From: Clostridia bacterium
GTDB lineage: Bacteria > Bacillota > Clostridia > Oscillospirales > Acutalibacteraceae
Reading direction: 5' to 3'
NCBI GenBank assembly: GCA_017451425.1
Contig: JAFSPP010000029.1
Coordinates: 1 to 64,000 of the forward strand
Length of the DNA stretch: 64,000 nt
Position numbers and translations under genes: made by a program
In this document: piece after piece, positions 22,047 to 30,495 of the stretch
Layout: each line of letters starts with the position of its first letter
Position numbering within the stretch: the first letter of the stretch is position 1
Notes under the pieces: generated by a model
Seen by the model: the letters and a program-made list of their open reading frames with translations, nothing else
The model's database searches: none
What the model was told of the DNA's origin: nothing

Positions 22047-22065
22047 ACTATTTATATAAATTGAA

Positions 22066-22079
22066 TACAATTTATTGTA
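22066..22079. promoter_or_regulatory. OhrR-type operator
   Basis: TACAAT-TT-ATTGTA is a perfect inverted repeat, 13 nt downstream of the predicted start. It closely matches the TACAATT-AATTGTA operator described for OhrR-family repressors. With an OhrR-like gene directly downstream, autoregulation is the simplest reading. Confidence 0.75.
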
Positions 22080-22128
22080 ATTCCAAATTAATTTTCAATC
22101 GATAAAAGACTTATACGGGGGATATGAC

Positions 22129-22671
22129 ATGGCACAGGAAAAACTCAAAGACAAGGCCCTGGAGGCCCTTGCCGAAGACGAACTTTTAAAGCTGGACAAC
22201 CAGCTTTGTTTTGCTCTTTATGTATGCTCAAAAGAGGTCATAAAGCGCTATAAACCCTTGCTTGAACCCTTTGGTCTCACATATACCGGCTACATCACCA
22301 TGATGGCTCTCTGGGACAAGGACAATGTCAATGTCAAGGAACTCGGTGCCCGTCTCTTCCTGGACTCGGGTACACTTACTCCGCTGCTCAAAAAGCTTGA
22401 GGCACAGGAGTATATTGAGAGAACACGTGACCCCGAAGACGAGAGAAACATCATCGTCACACTGACCGAGAAGGGCAGAGGTCTCAAGGGCAAAATCTCC
22501 TGCGTCCCGATGCAGATGATAGACGGCATGGAAATAGGCAATATTAAGGCCGTAGTACTTATGAAAACCTTAAGGCAGCTCATGGACACCTTCCGTGAGG
22601 AGAGTGAAACCGAGGCTGAACATACAGGGAAGAAAAAGAGCGGCGGCGACCGTTACTTCTGGTGCTGGTAA
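22129..22671 (+). CDS. OhrR-like MarR-family organic peroxide sensor
   Basis: 180 residues. The N-terminal LDNQLCFALY places a cysteine (C27) where B. subtilis OhrR has its peroxide-sensing C15. Y41 and Y52 match its partner tyrosines Y29 and Y40, at the same offset of 12. The winged helix follows (VKELGARLFLDSGTLTPLLKKLE, then RDPEDERNIIVTLTEKG). A further cysteine, C125, lies where two-Cys OhrR proteins carry the resolving residue. The C-terminal tail (about 30 residues, basic, ending DRYFWCW) is extra. It should release its operator when oxidised. No ohr/OsmC gene is adjacent, so the regulated genes may be the next two. Confidence 0.85.
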   Translation: MAQEKLKDKALEALAEDELLKLDNQLCFALYVCSKEVIKRYKPLLEPFGLTYTGYITMMALWDKDNVNVKELGARLFLDSGTLTPLLKKLEAQEYIERTRDPEDERNIIVTLTEKGRGLKGKISCVPMQMIDGMEIGNIKAVVLMKTLRQLMDTFREESETEAEHTGKKKSGGDRYFWCW

Positions 22672-22677
22672 TATAAT

Positions 22678-23616
22678 ATGAAATACATTATTATTGCTCT
22701 CTGTGTCGCAGCCTTCATCTACACGGCCCTCATGATAGTATTCGGATATAAGAGAACAAAGAAGTTTTTTAACAATAAAGTAACGACGAATTACCATACC
22801 CACACGACCTTCTGTGACGGTAAGAATTCGCCTGAGGAATATGTACAAAAAGCGATAGACTCAGGAATGACTGTCCTGGGTTTTTCCGCTCATTCACACC
22901 TTCCGACCGAACCCGAATGGACCCTGTCGAAAGAGGGGGAGGAAGAGTACAGAAAAACCGTCCTTGAACTCAAAGAAAAGTACAAGGACAGGATTGACAT
23001 CCGCCTCGGAATCGAGCAGGACTACTGGTCCGACACAAGTGACCTCAAAGCCTATGACTACGTTATTGGCGCGGTTCACTCAGTAAACGGTGAGGACACC
23101 ACATGGTCCTCCATAGACTACACTCATGAGAACTTCCTCTATGGCGTAGAGCACTATTTCAACAACGACAGAATAGCTGCCGCAGAGCGCTATTTCGAGC
23201 TCGTCTCAAACCTCTATGACAAGACGAAATGTGACATAATCGCACACTTCGATCTCATCACGATTTTCAATGAAAAAGAGATTGAAGAGACCGGAAAACC
23301 CTTCGTTGATTCCGAAGCCCCCCGCTTCATAGCGGCCGAGCGCAAGGCTCTCGAAAGACTTGCAAAAACGCCCGTCATCTTCGAGATCAACACAGGCGGC
23401 ATGTCGCGCGGCCGCATGACCCATCCGTACCCTTCAGACCGCGTTTTAGAGTTCCTCGGCGAGCGTCAGATACCCGTAATTCTCTCCTCTGATGCCCATA
23501 AAACCGAAGACCTCACCTACGGCTTTGATGAGGTTCTCAGACTCGTTGAAAAATTCAACCTCAACCTCATCACCGATTATAAAGATGTCAGAAACCGACA
23601 GGAGGAATCCAAATGA
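22678..23616 (+). CDS. Membrane-tethered PHP-domain phosphatase (HisJ-like)
   Basis: 312 residues. An N-terminal membrane segment (IIIALCVAAFIYTALMIVFGY, residues 4-24) precedes a PHP domain of the histidinol-phosphatase type. Metal ligands are visible in order: H40-x-H42 (NYHTHTTFCDG), FSAHSH, GIEQDYW (Glu), GAVHSV, AHFDL and LSSDAHK. Soluble HisJ normally lacks a membrane anchor and sits with histidine genes, so the substrate may differ. The start is 6 nt after the regulator's stop and the end overlaps the next ATG, giving a three-gene operon under peroxide-type control. Confidence 0.82.
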   Translation: MKYIIIALCVAAFIYTALMIVFGYKRTKKFFNNKVTTNYHTHTTFCDGKNSPEEYVQKAIDSGMTVLGFSAHSHLPTEPEWTLSKEGEEEYRKTVLELKEKYKDRIDIRLGIEQDYWSDTSDLKAYDYVIGAVHSVNGEDTTWSSIDYTHENFLYGVEHYFNNDRIAAAERYFELVSNLYDKTKCDIIAHFDLITIFNEKEIEETGKPFVDSEAPRFIAAERKALERLAKTPVIFEINTGGMSRGRMTHPYPSDRVLEFLGERQIPVILSSDAHKTEDLTYGFDEVLRLVEKFNLNLITDYKDVRNRQEESK

Positions 23617-24809
23617 AAAAACTTATCGCGCTTTTAATGGCACTCATCATGGTCTTCTCTCTCTGCGCGTGCGGAGCGGGGGGCAAAAAGGCCGATAAAG
23701 GCAAGGAAAATTCCGGCAAGTCTTCCTCTTCAGACTCGGGCTCCACGGAGCAGAAGGAGATTAAGAACGACTATACAGGTGAGTACACACTTCAGTTCTA
23801 CTCATCCGATTCGGTTACATACGACTACGATGTGCTTCAGAATATGGTCGTTCAGGGAGCAGCCAAGACCGGCACGCTGACACTCAACAGCGACGGAACC
23901 GGACACATAACATATCCCGATGCCGACAAGGACATCAAATGGGCTGACGAGACAATCACGCTGGACGGCCAAAAACTTGAGTTCGAGTATGAGAATTCGA
24001 CAATCTACCTCCGCGATGCAGCCAACACAAGCCTTGAATTCTGCAAGGTAAGCCATCTTGAACGCTATAACCTCGATGTTACAAGCAGTGACACGAGGGA
24101 AGCCGCAAAAGAATCCGACTATGTAATCAGTGATCCTGAAGTGACCTACTATGTGTCGGGAATACATCCCGAAATGTTCGTGAGCGTTCAGGTTGAGAAC
24201 AAGTCAGATTCCAATCTTCTGCTTGATGACCTCTTTTTCAGCGCCTACGACAAAGACGGCAAACAGACCGGTTTCTTCCATATTCCCACCGTATGTCTCA
24301 GGATTGTTCCTCCGGGACAGAAGAGCTACTTTGCTTTCTGTTTCGCCTATACCGATGAAGAGAAATTCATCTCCACATTAGTAACCGAGAAGTCCTTCCC
24401 GAAGGATGCCTCAATAAAGATTGAGGAAACAAACATCTGCAAGTGGACAGGCGATTTCAAACTCTTTGACGCGCAGGTGACCAATGTAGTTAAATACCAG
24501 TCCGATCAGACCACTCCGGGCGCAATGATTCACAGACCGAACGGAGTCGTAACACTTGGTTCGGGCGCGGACATAAATGATATCTACGTCTATACTTACT
24601 GCTTTGATAAGAGCGGCAAACTTGTAGGCGTCAGCCACCAGTTTGCCTGTGAGGAGAGTGTAAACCCCGTAAACTTCTTTGAGGCGACAGGAGACGGCAA
24701 GGCCAAGTTCCAGATGAACATGAACGGCCCGATAAACGACCACACCTTCCCTCAGGACAGCATCGTCAGTTACACCGTACAGGCAGCAACGCCTAACTAT
24801 TTCGGCTAA
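23613..24809 (+). CDS. Lipoprotein with DUF5067-like C-terminal half
   Basis: 398 residues. The signal ends in lipobox L17-C18-A19-C20 and is followed by a Lys/Ser-rich tether. The first half has a lipocalin-like or beta strand pattern around LTLNSDGTGHITYPDADKDIKW. The second half (VISDPEVTYYVSGIHPEMFVSVQVENKSDSNLLLDDLFF) resembles DUF4352/DUF5067-type immunoglobulin-like domains of Clostridial lipoproteins. The assignment is by eye. ATGA overlap with the PHP gene indicates coupled translation. The function is unknown. Confidence 0.75.
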   Translation: MKKLIALLMALIMVFSLCACGAGGKKADKGKENSGKSSSSDSGSTEQKEIKNDYTGEYTLQFYSSDSVTYDYDVLQNMVVQGAAKTGTLTLNSDGTGHITYPDADKDIKWADETITLDGQKLEFEYENSTIYLRDAANTSLEFCKVSHLERYNLDVTSSDTREAAKESDYVISDPEVTYYVSGIHPEMFVSVQVENKSDSNLLLDDLFFSAYDKDGKQTGFFHIPTVCLRIVPPGQKSYFAFCFAYTDEEKFISTLVTEKSFPKDASIKIEETNICKWTGDFKLFDAQVTNVVKYQSDQTTPGAMIHRPNGVVTLGSGADINDIYVYTYCFDKSGKLVGVSHQFACEESVNPVNFFEATGDGKAKFQMNMNGPINDHTFPQDSIVSYTVQAATPNYFG

Positions 24810-24815
24810 AACAAA

Positions 24816-24848
24816 AGCAGTTCGCTCATTCGAGCGAACTGCTTTTTT
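24816..24848. terminator. Bidirectional terminator
   Basis: AGCAGTTCGCTC pairs perfectly with GAGCGAACTGCT around ATTC. T-runs flank both sides, so it ends the lipoprotein operon (+) and the tRNA-Leu transcript (-). It begins immediately after the CCA end of the tRNA. Confidence 0.93.
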
Positions 24849-25160
24849 GGTGCCGGTAACCGGGGTCGAACCGGTACGGTGTTGCCACCGAGGGATTTTC
24901 GTACCACTCTATGTCGCCATAGCCACTTTCGTGTTGTGGTCTGGAGCTCGTCTTCACCATATCTTGCGATTCAGGTGGTCGGTGTAAGCTCTCTACACTC
25001 GGTCTTATGACCTAGCACGGCGTTCTCTGAGCGCCTTCGCCGTTTTAGCCGACTTCTGCACCGACGGTTTCCCGCCAGGCACTCTCTGAGACAGTCTCAG
25101 TCTGCAAAATGCAGAGCTCAGATTAAAGTCCCTTGCGTCTGCCAATTCCGCCATACCGGC
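24848..25160 (-). tRNA. tRNA-Leu(UAA) interrupted by a group I intron
   Basis: The 5' exon (25160-25126, 35 nt) and 3' exon (24899-24848, 52 nt, with encoded CCA) join to an 87-nt leucine tRNA. The acceptor is GCCGGTA/TACCGGC. The D-arm contains AATTGGCAGAC. The anticodon stem AGGGA/TCCCT closes the loop C-T-T-A-A-A-A (anticodon UAA). The long variable arm is CGGTG-GCAA-CACCG, and the T-arm is ACCGG-TTCGACC-CCGGT. The gene is broken after the first anticodon base, the same position as the classic cyanobacterial and plastid tRNA-Leu intron. Read without the intron it looks like two unrelated tRNA fragments. Confidence 0.93.
24900..25125 (-). other. Group I intron (IC3-like) in tRNA-Leu(UAA), 226 nt, no ORF
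   Basis: The 5' exon ends in CTT and an internal GAG 6 nt into the intron pairs with it (P1, with the terminal U-G pair). The intron ends in G (omega-G) before AAAATCCC. P3 is GTCGGTG with CACCGAC (7 bp). P5 is ACGGCG with CGCCGT. P6 is GGTC-ATAA-GACC. The R-like segment GTGTAGAGAGCT and the S-like GACGAGCTCC form P7 through GAGCT/AGCTC. P8 uses CACC/GGTG. P9 is ACCAC/GTGGT with an internal GCGA tetraloop hairpin. P2-region hairpins are TCTGC/GCAGA and CTGAGA/TCTCAG. There is no room for a homing endonuclease, so it should be self-splicing and immobile on its own. Confidence 0.88.
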
Positions 25161-25176
25161 ATCTGTGCGCTTGCAT

Positions 25177-25205
25177 ATTTTAACATAGCGGGGGCAGGTT
25201 TTCAA
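25177..25205 (-). promoter_or_regulatory. Promoter of tRNA-Leu
   Basis: Minus-strand TTGAAA (25200-25205) and TAAAAT (25177-25182) are separated by 17 nt, about 17 nt ahead of the mature tRNA 5' end at 25160. Confidence 0.8.
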
Positions 25206-25251
25206 GGTTTGCCACAGCATTATCTTAATATAAATTTAACTTCCGGTTATA

Positions 25252-25281
25252 TTGAAATAATACCTATAATTGTGATATGAT
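25252..25281 (+). promoter_or_regulatory. Promoter of the RraB-like gene
   Basis: TTGAAA (25252-25257) and TATGAT (25276-25281) are separated by 18 nt in an AT-rich region. A second TATAAT at 25265 lacks a good -35. Confidence 0.5.
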
Positions 25282-25330
25282 AAATTGAATTATTGTTTAT
25301 TTTGGGAAAATATGTTTAGAGGTATTGTAA

Positions 25331-26140
25331 ATGGGCATTTTTAAGAGCATCATCGGCGGCGGTTATGTGGACGAGAGAGAACTCGAACCTAACTTCTGCG
25401 AGTACAGTGAAATCTTCGGTAAGAAGAAGGCGCTGGTCACATGCGACGTGAACTTTCTCGATACACTGCCGAACAACGCGCTGCCGTGCTGCCTGAAATT
25501 TCAGATGGATGTGTACATACAGGACTACCTGCCTACGCTGATCTCTGAGTCGGAAGCCTCATATGTCGCCATGGTGCGCTCGTCTATTTCGGAGCACATA
25601 GGCGGAAGGTATGTCGGCCAGGGAATTATCGGCTCATCCGGCACGGTGTTCCTGATGTTTTATATTCCCGAGCGCTTCGCCGCGACGGCAAAGAAGATGC
25701 TCTCACAGGTTTTCATGGGATCGTTTCGACATGTCGAGATGGATGTCGTGTATGACCCGGAGGGACAACAGTACAAGAAGTACCTTTATCCCAACGAGCT
25801 GCAGATGAAGAAGAGCAGCAATGCGAGAATCTTAAAGCAGCTTCGCACATACGGTGATGACGGTGAGAAGCCCAGACCGGTCAGGTTCTTCTTCTCGTTC
25901 CCGTCAAAGAATGCCGCCATGAGTTTTTACTCCGAGAGTACGGAGAGAGGCTTCATCTACGGGGATATTACGGAGACCGAGCCGCCTGAGGGCATGGTGC
26001 TTCCGAGGTACAGACTGAAACTTGTAAAGACGATTCCGTTTAACATAGAGCTGCTGGAGCGGGTTGACAACGACCTGCTGAAACTTGCGGCAAAGTACGG
26101 GGGAGAGTATCTCTCGCTCGAGACGGATATTGTGGAATAA
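25331..26140 (+). CDS. Two-domain protein, DUF695-like plus RraB-like
   Basis: 269 residues. The N-terminal part (about 1-145) resembles DUF695 (KKALVTCDVNFLD, VGQGIIGSSGTVFLMFYIPE). The C-terminal part (about 160-269) has the ferredoxin-like pattern of 'regulator of ribonuclease activity B' proteins (LRTYGDDGEKPRPVRFFFSFPSKNAAMSFY, then YRLKLVKTIPFNIELLERVDNDLLKLAAKYGG). In E. coli RraB restrains RNase E; here the ribonuclease partner is unknown. Domain calls are by eye. The gene has its own promoter and a weak ribosome site (AGAGG). It is 19 nt upstream of the cyclophilin gene. Confidence 0.65.
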   Translation: MGIFKSIIGGGYVDERELEPNFCEYSEIFGKKKALVTCDVNFLDTLPNNALPCCLKFQMDVYIQDYLPTLISESEASYVAMVRSSISEHIGGRYVGQGIIGSSGTVFLMFYIPERFAATAKKMLSQVFMGSFRHVEMDVVYDPEGQQYKKYLYPNELQMKKSSNARILKQLRTYGDDGEKPRPVRFFFSFPSKNAAMSFYSESTERGFIYGDITETEPPEGMVLPRYRLKLVKTIPFNIELLERVDNDLLKLAAKYGGEYLSLETDIVE

Positions 26141-26159
26141 ATTATTGTGAGGTTTTGAA

Positions 26160-26750
26160 ATGTTTGATCAGACACTCGCTCCCAAAGAGGGCGAACTTAA
26201 AGCAATCATAAATACTACAATGGGCACCGTTAAGGTACGCCTCTTCCCGGAATATGCTCCGAAGGCTGTTGAGAATTTCACCACCCTTGCGAAGAACGGC
26301 TACTATGACGGCACAATCTTCCATAGGGTCATAAAGGACTTCATGATCCAGGGCGGCGATCCGACGGGCACAGGCCGCGGCGGCGAGTCTATCTGGGGCG
26401 ACAAGTTCGAGGACGAGTTTACGACGGAACTCCACAACTATCGCGGAGCCCTTTCAATGGCCAACGCGGGTCCGTGCACAAACGGATCGCAGTTCTTCAT
26501 TGTTCAGCTCTGCGACTGCGACTACTCAATGCTGCAGCAGATGAAGGCCCTGCCGAATGAGTTCCCTGCCGAGTGCGTTGAGAAGTATGAACAGTTCGGC
26601 GGTACGCCCTGGCTCGACTATCACCACACTGTATTCGGCCATGTCTTTGAGGGCATGGATGTCGTAGATGCCATTGCGGGTGTTAAGGTCGGTTTTGCCG
26701 ACAAGCCTCTGGATGATGTAAAAATACTTTCCATCGATATCGAGGAGTAA
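26160..26750 (+). CDS. Cyclophilin-type peptidyl-prolyl isomerase
   Basis: 196 residues, cytoplasmic (no signal peptide). Core motifs are [44 protein letters not shown] (catalytic Arg) and NGSQFFIV. An insert of about 35 residues between the core strands ([35 protein letters not shown]) is typical of the longer Clostridial forms. It catalyses cis-trans isomerisation of prolyl bonds in protein folding. The next gene starts 3 nt downstream. Confidence 0.95.
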   Translation: MFDQTLAPKEGELKAIINTTMGTVKVRLFPEYAPKAVENFTTLAKNGYYDGTIFHRVIKDFMIQGGDPTGTGRGGESIWGDKFEDEFTTELHNYRGALSMANAGPCTNGSQFFIVQLCDCDYSMLQQMKALPNEFPAECVEKYEQFGGTPWLDYHHTVFGHVFEGMDVVDAIAGVKVGFADKPLDDVKILSIDIEE

Positions 26751-26753
26751 AAA

Positions 26754-27242
26754 ATGAGAATCGGACACGGTTATGATGTACACAGGTTGGTCGAGGACAG
26801 ACCCCTGATTATAGGCGGTGTGAGTATTCCCTTTGAGAAGGGACTGCTCGGGCACTCCGATGCGGATGTCCTGCTGCACGCCGTGGCGGACGCTTTGCTC
26901 GGCGCTGCCGCGCTCGGTGACATCGGGAAACTGTTTCCCGACACCGACGAGCGCTTTTCAGGCGCCGACAGCAGAGTCCTGCTGAGGGAGGTTGTCGCCC
27001 GCGTCAATGAGGCCGGCTTTGCCGTCTCGAACATTGACGCGACGGTACTGGCCCAGGCGCCGAAACTTCGGGGCTTCATTGATCAGATGAGAGAAAATAT
27101 TGCAGGCGACTGCGGCCTGCCCCCTGACGCGGTGAGCGTCAAGGCGACAACCGAGGAGGGACTCGGTTTCACCGGAGAGGGCCTCGGAATAGCGGCACAT
27201 GCCGTATGTCTGCTGGAAGAGAGGAGGAAGGACAATGAGTAA
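26754..27242 (+). CDS. ispF: 2-C-methyl-D-erythritol 2,4-cyclodiphosphate synthase
   Basis: 162 residues. It catalyses the fifth step of the MEP isoprenoid pathway. The N-terminal GHGYDVHRL gives two zinc ligands, [33 protein letters not shown] is the family signature with the third histidine, and the C-terminal [17 protein letters not shown] binds the nucleotide. The symbol rests on full motif agreement. It overlaps cdaA by a few codons. Confidence 0.97.
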   Translation: MRIGHGYDVHRLVEDRPLIIGGVSIPFEKGLLGHSDADVLLHAVADALLGAAALGDIGKLFPDTDERFSGADSRVLLREVVARVNEAGFAVSNIDATVLAQAPKLRGFIDQMRENIAGDCGLPPDAVSVKATTEEGLGFTGEGLGIAAHAVCLLEERRKDNE

Positions 27243-28092
27243 TATTTCAGCACTGTTCGAGAAAATCGTAAGTATTATCTCGACTTATTCCTGGCTGTCT
27301 GACACTCTTGATATTTTACTTATCACATTGCTCTTCTACTCGATCTTCAAGATGATAAGTGACTCGCGTGCCCTGACATTCGCAAAGGGTATCTTCGTAT
27401 TTGTTGTCCTTTACGGCATAGTCACATTGCTCAACATGCAGGCATCCTCATACCTGTTCAAGACCGTATTTGACAATATCCTTCTGATACTTGTCGTCAT
27501 CTTCGCTCCCGAGATAAGAAAGCTCCTCGAAAACATGGGCAAGACGACGAAGGCTATCTCTTCACTGAAGGGCATTATCAGCAAGACAACATATAACCAG
27601 AAAGCCACGGAGTATAACGAGCGTGTCGACAAGGCCGTCAACGAGATATTCCGCGCGGTCTCTGACATGAGTGACAAGCGCATAGGCGCACTCATGGTAT
27701 TTGAGAAGGACACTCCCCTCGGAGAGATTGCCGAGAGGGGAACAAAGCTTGACGCGGAGATCACATCCGAGATGATAGGCAATATCTTCTATCCGAAGGC
27801 TCCTCTCCATGACGGAGCTGCCATTATCAGGGACTGCAAACTCTATGCTGCGGGATGTATCCTTCCGCTCACATCAAGACCGATTTCATCTGACCTCGGC
27901 ACGCGCCACAGGGCCGCTGTGGGCATGTCTGAGCAGAGCGATGCATTGGTCCTTGTAATCTCAGAGGAGACCGGTGCAATCTCCATTGCACGTAACGGTC
28001 ATCTTACGCGCAACATCACCGACGGTGAGGCGCGTGAGAAACTCCTTGAGTTTCTGAAGATTCCGGTGGGAGGTGACAAGCGTGGCAAATGA
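27235..28092 (+). CDS. cdaA: Diadenylate cyclase (c-di-AMP synthase)
   Basis: 285 residues from ATG 27235, which has GAGGAGGAAGG upstream and overlaps the ispF stop. Three N-terminal membrane helices (about residues 15-85) precede the DAC domain, with LHDGAAII (DGA motif) and GTRHRAAVG (RHR motif). It makes c-di-AMP, which controls K+ and osmolyte uptake and cell-wall balance. CdaR follows, as in other Firmicutes, but glmM does not. Confidence 0.97.
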   Translation: MSNISALFEKIVSIISTYSWLSDTLDILLITLLFYSIFKMISDSRALTFAKGIFVFVVLYGIVTLLNMQASSYLFKTVFDNILLILVVIFAPEIRKLLENMGKTTKAISSLKGIISKTTYNQKATEYNERVDKAVNEIFRAVSDMSDKRIGALMVFEKDTPLGEIAERGTKLDAEITSEMIGNIFYPKAPLHDGAAIIRDCKLYAAGCILPLTSRPISSDLGTRHRAAVGMSEQSDALVLVISEETGAISIARNGHLTRNITDGEAREKLLEFLKIPVGGDKRGK

Positions 28093-29092
28093 GAAAAAGA
28101 GCTCAAATAAAGGTCTCATCCAGAGACTGCTCGAAAATCCGAAATCCAGGCTTGTAATCTCCTTCATACTGGCCTCAGTCGTATGGATTTCAATCGCCAT
28201 CAATCAGGCGCCCGAAGTTGAGCGCGTGGTTGAGAACGTAAAAGTAACGATAGATGACAGCGTGCCCTCACAGCTCGGCTATGAGGCCTTCGGTGTCGAT
28301 GAGCTCTACATTGACATCACCGTAAAGGGCAAGCGCTATCTTGTCGGTGACAATGTACTGTCCGCAAAAGACTTCACTGTTACGGCAGTTACATCGCACG
28401 TTGACGCGCCCGGTGTCTATTCGCTTCAGCTTAAAGCCACGGCGAAGAATCCCGACGCATCCTACACAATAGTTTCAAAGTCGATGGACAATGTGGAGGT
28501 TTACTTCGACACACCTAAGACTGCGGAATTCCTGGTGGAGACGAATGTCGAATGTCTCGCCGAGAACCTCATCGCTTCCGATGAGTACATTACGGCGGAT
28601 CCGATACCTTCCGTGGAGAAGATCTCCGTCTCCGGTCCCGCAACAGAGGTTGAGAAGATTCAGCACATAGTCGCGACTGTACAGACAAAGGGCAATCTCA
28701 AGGCAACCGAGACTCTGCCCGCGGTTTTGACCGTTGCAGATGCCTACGGAGCTGAAATCAGATATCTTACTCTCACACCGAGTGCCGACGATATCACCAT
28801 CACTATCCCGGTCTATACTCTCGCTGAACTTCCGGTGACAGTTGATTTTGAGAAAGTACCCGCGAACTACCTGACCAACCCGCCCGAGGTGACATATCTT
28901 CCCGAAACTGTTCAGGTTGCAGTTGACGCGAAGAAACTCGCTTCGCTCGATGCGGTAAGCATAGGAACGATTGACTTCTCCAAACTTGAGGAGGGAGTCA
29001 ACAGAATCAGCATGGATCTCTCCGGTATGAAAGATGCCATCCCGATTGATCCGGATCAGAAAGTCGAGGTCGTAATCAGACTCGGCGAATAA
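28082..29092 (+). CDS. cdaR: CdaA regulator, YbbR-domain protein
   Basis: 336 residues from GTG 28082, placed by GGGAGGTG 6 nt upstream and overlapping cdaA. One N-terminal membrane anchor (RLVISFILASVVWISIAI, about residues 22-39) is followed by about three extracytoplasmic YbbR repeats (VYFDTPKTAEFLVETNV, VSGPATEVEKIQHIVATV, LPVTVDFEKVPANYL). It binds CdaA at the membrane and tunes c-di-AMP synthesis. Confidence 0.93.
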   Translation: MANEKKSSNKGLIQRLLENPKSRLVISFILASVVWISIAINQAPEVERVVENVKVTIDDSVPSQLGYEAFGVDELYIDITVKGKRYLVGDNVLSAKDFTVTAVTSHVDAPGVYSLQLKATAKNPDASYTIVSKSMDNVEVYFDTPKTAEFLVETNVECLAENLIASDEYITADPIPSVEKISVSGPATEVEKIQHIVATVQTKGNLKATETLPAVLTVADAYGAEIRYLTLTPSADDITITIPVYTLAELPVTVDFEKVPANYLTNPPEVTYLPETVQVAVDAKKLASLDAVSIGTIDFSKLEEGVNRISMDLSGMKDAIPIDPDQKVEVVIRLGE

Positions 29093-29123
29093 TCAGAAGT
29101 TATGAAGAAAGGGGGCGGCGCTC

Positions 29124-30482
29124 ATGAAAAGAAAATACTGGTATGCTTTTTATGCCGTAGCGCTGGCGCTGCTTCCGGTTCTTCTGTTCTTTGCAATACA
29201 GCTCGAATCTCCGACGGACCTTCTGGCGCCGCCCGGGCTCACGGGCGACAAGCTCGAGATTCAGCGTGCCTTTGAGGCCTCTGTCCAGGATAAGTCCGGC
29301 ATAGTCCTTCAGTATCCGACGGCGGGCGATTACCGCTCCGCCTATGTCCTGAAGGATATCGACGGTGACGGACAGGACGAGGCCATAGTCTTCTACACGC
29401 TCAAATCCGATGAGTCGACCGTGCGCGTAAACGTGCTCGACCGGGTCCGCGAGGTGTGGAAGAGTGTCTATGATGAGCCGGGTTACGGCGCCAAGGTCAT
29501 CTCGATTGACTTTGACGACCTGAACAAGGACGGACACATGGAACTCCTGACCTGCTGGAGTGTCTTTGAAACAACTACTGCCAAGACCCTCACCATTCAC
29601 TCGGTGACAAAGGACGAAGTGGGAGTGCTCGAACTCGATGCCCTAGTCAATCAGTCCTATACCTACAGAGCCGTGGCCGACATGGACTCGGACGGCTTCA
29701 ATGAGGTTCTGGTTACCTGGCTCGACAATACGGACCAGAACCTGCCCAAATCCTATGCGAGCCTTTTGAAACAGGCTCCGGACGGAACAATAGCGCAGAT
29801 AGGACAGAACGTGTCGCTTGACGCATCCGTATCTGCCTATCACTCACTTAAACTTGAAACTACCGCGGACGGAAAGTCGATTGCTTTCCTGGACGCTTAC
29901 AAGGGCGAGGACGCCATGATTACCGAGGTAATCTGGTGGGATGATACGGAGCGGGCCCTTGTCGCTCCTCTGCTCGACCCTGATACACTCTCGAACAGCC
30001 TGACCCTGCGCAGCCCTGCTGTCCCGTCAATGGACATAGATAAGGACGGCGCCATGGAGATACCGATTATCGCAAATGACGGCGGTGCGCAGGTCGTAAA
30101 AGAGGTGGCCCTGCCGCTCTTTGCCTGGTCAACTCCGGTCTTTGAAGGCTTAAGTCCAATATCCTACGGATTTGTAAACACCACTCTCGGATGTTACTTT
30201 GAGGTCCCTGCGGACTTCAAGGATTATATGCTCGCTTATCGTCTGTCCGATGACTCCTGTACGACGTTCTACAGAAGTGATGACGGAGAGGAGAGGGCGG
30301 AACCGCTCTTTACCTTCCTCGTCAAGAAGAATGCCGACATGAATGAGTCTGACACATATACATTCAAGGTCGTACACGGCGGCATGGCCGTATACGGTAC
30401 CCTGACGAGCGTAGGCGAGGCCATGGGCTTCACCAATGAACTCATAGAAAACAGTTTCACTTTTTTTGACACTTTGACATAG
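29124..30482 (+). CDS. Membrane-anchored FG-GAP/VCBS-like protein
   Basis: 452 residues. A single N-terminal anchor (YAFYAVALALLPVLLFFAI) precedes an extracytoplasmic part with calcium-loop style repeats typical of FG-GAP propellers: DIDGDGQDEAIVFY, DDLNKDGHMELLTCW, DMDSDGFNEVLVTW and DIDKDGAMEIPII. The C-terminal 100 residues (FEVPADFKDYMLAYRLSDD...) form another domain that is not recognised. It lies between cdaR and a two-component system, so a role in sensing or envelope homeostasis is possible but unproven. Confidence 0.75.
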   Translation: MKRKYWYAFYAVALALLPVLLFFAIQLESPTDLLAPPGLTGDKLEIQRAFEASVQDKSGIVLQYPTAGDYRSAYVLKDIDGDGQDEAIVFYTLKSDESTVRVNVLDRVREVWKSVYDEPGYGAKVISIDFDDLNKDGHMELLTCWSVFETTTAKTLTIHSVTKDEVGVLELDALVNQSYTYRAVADMDSDGFNEVLVTWLDNTDQNLPKSYASLLKQAPDGTIAQIGQNVSLDASVSAYHSLKLETTADGKSIAFLDAYKGEDAMITEVIWWDDTERALVAPLLDPDTLSNSLTLRSPAVPSMDIDKDGAMEIPIIANDGGAQVVKEVALPLFAWSTPVFEGLSPISYGFVNTTLGCYFEVPADFKDYMLAYRLSDDSCTTFYRSDDGEERAEPLFTFLVKKNADMNESDTYTFKVVHGGMAVYGTLTSVGEAMGFTNELIENSFTFFDTLT

Positions 30483-30495
30483 AGAGGTAATTTGT

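Noticed and set aside
24848-24899. A tRNA 3' fragment as a pseudogene or integration attachment site
   Set aside because: The missing 5' half lies 226 nt away on the same strand, with group I intron pairing between the halves. No integrase or repeated copy is seen.
25005-25220. A 71-residue minus-strand frame over the tRNA-Leu region
   Set aside because: It covers the tRNA 5' exon and intron; the tRNA and intron structure explains the sequence fully.
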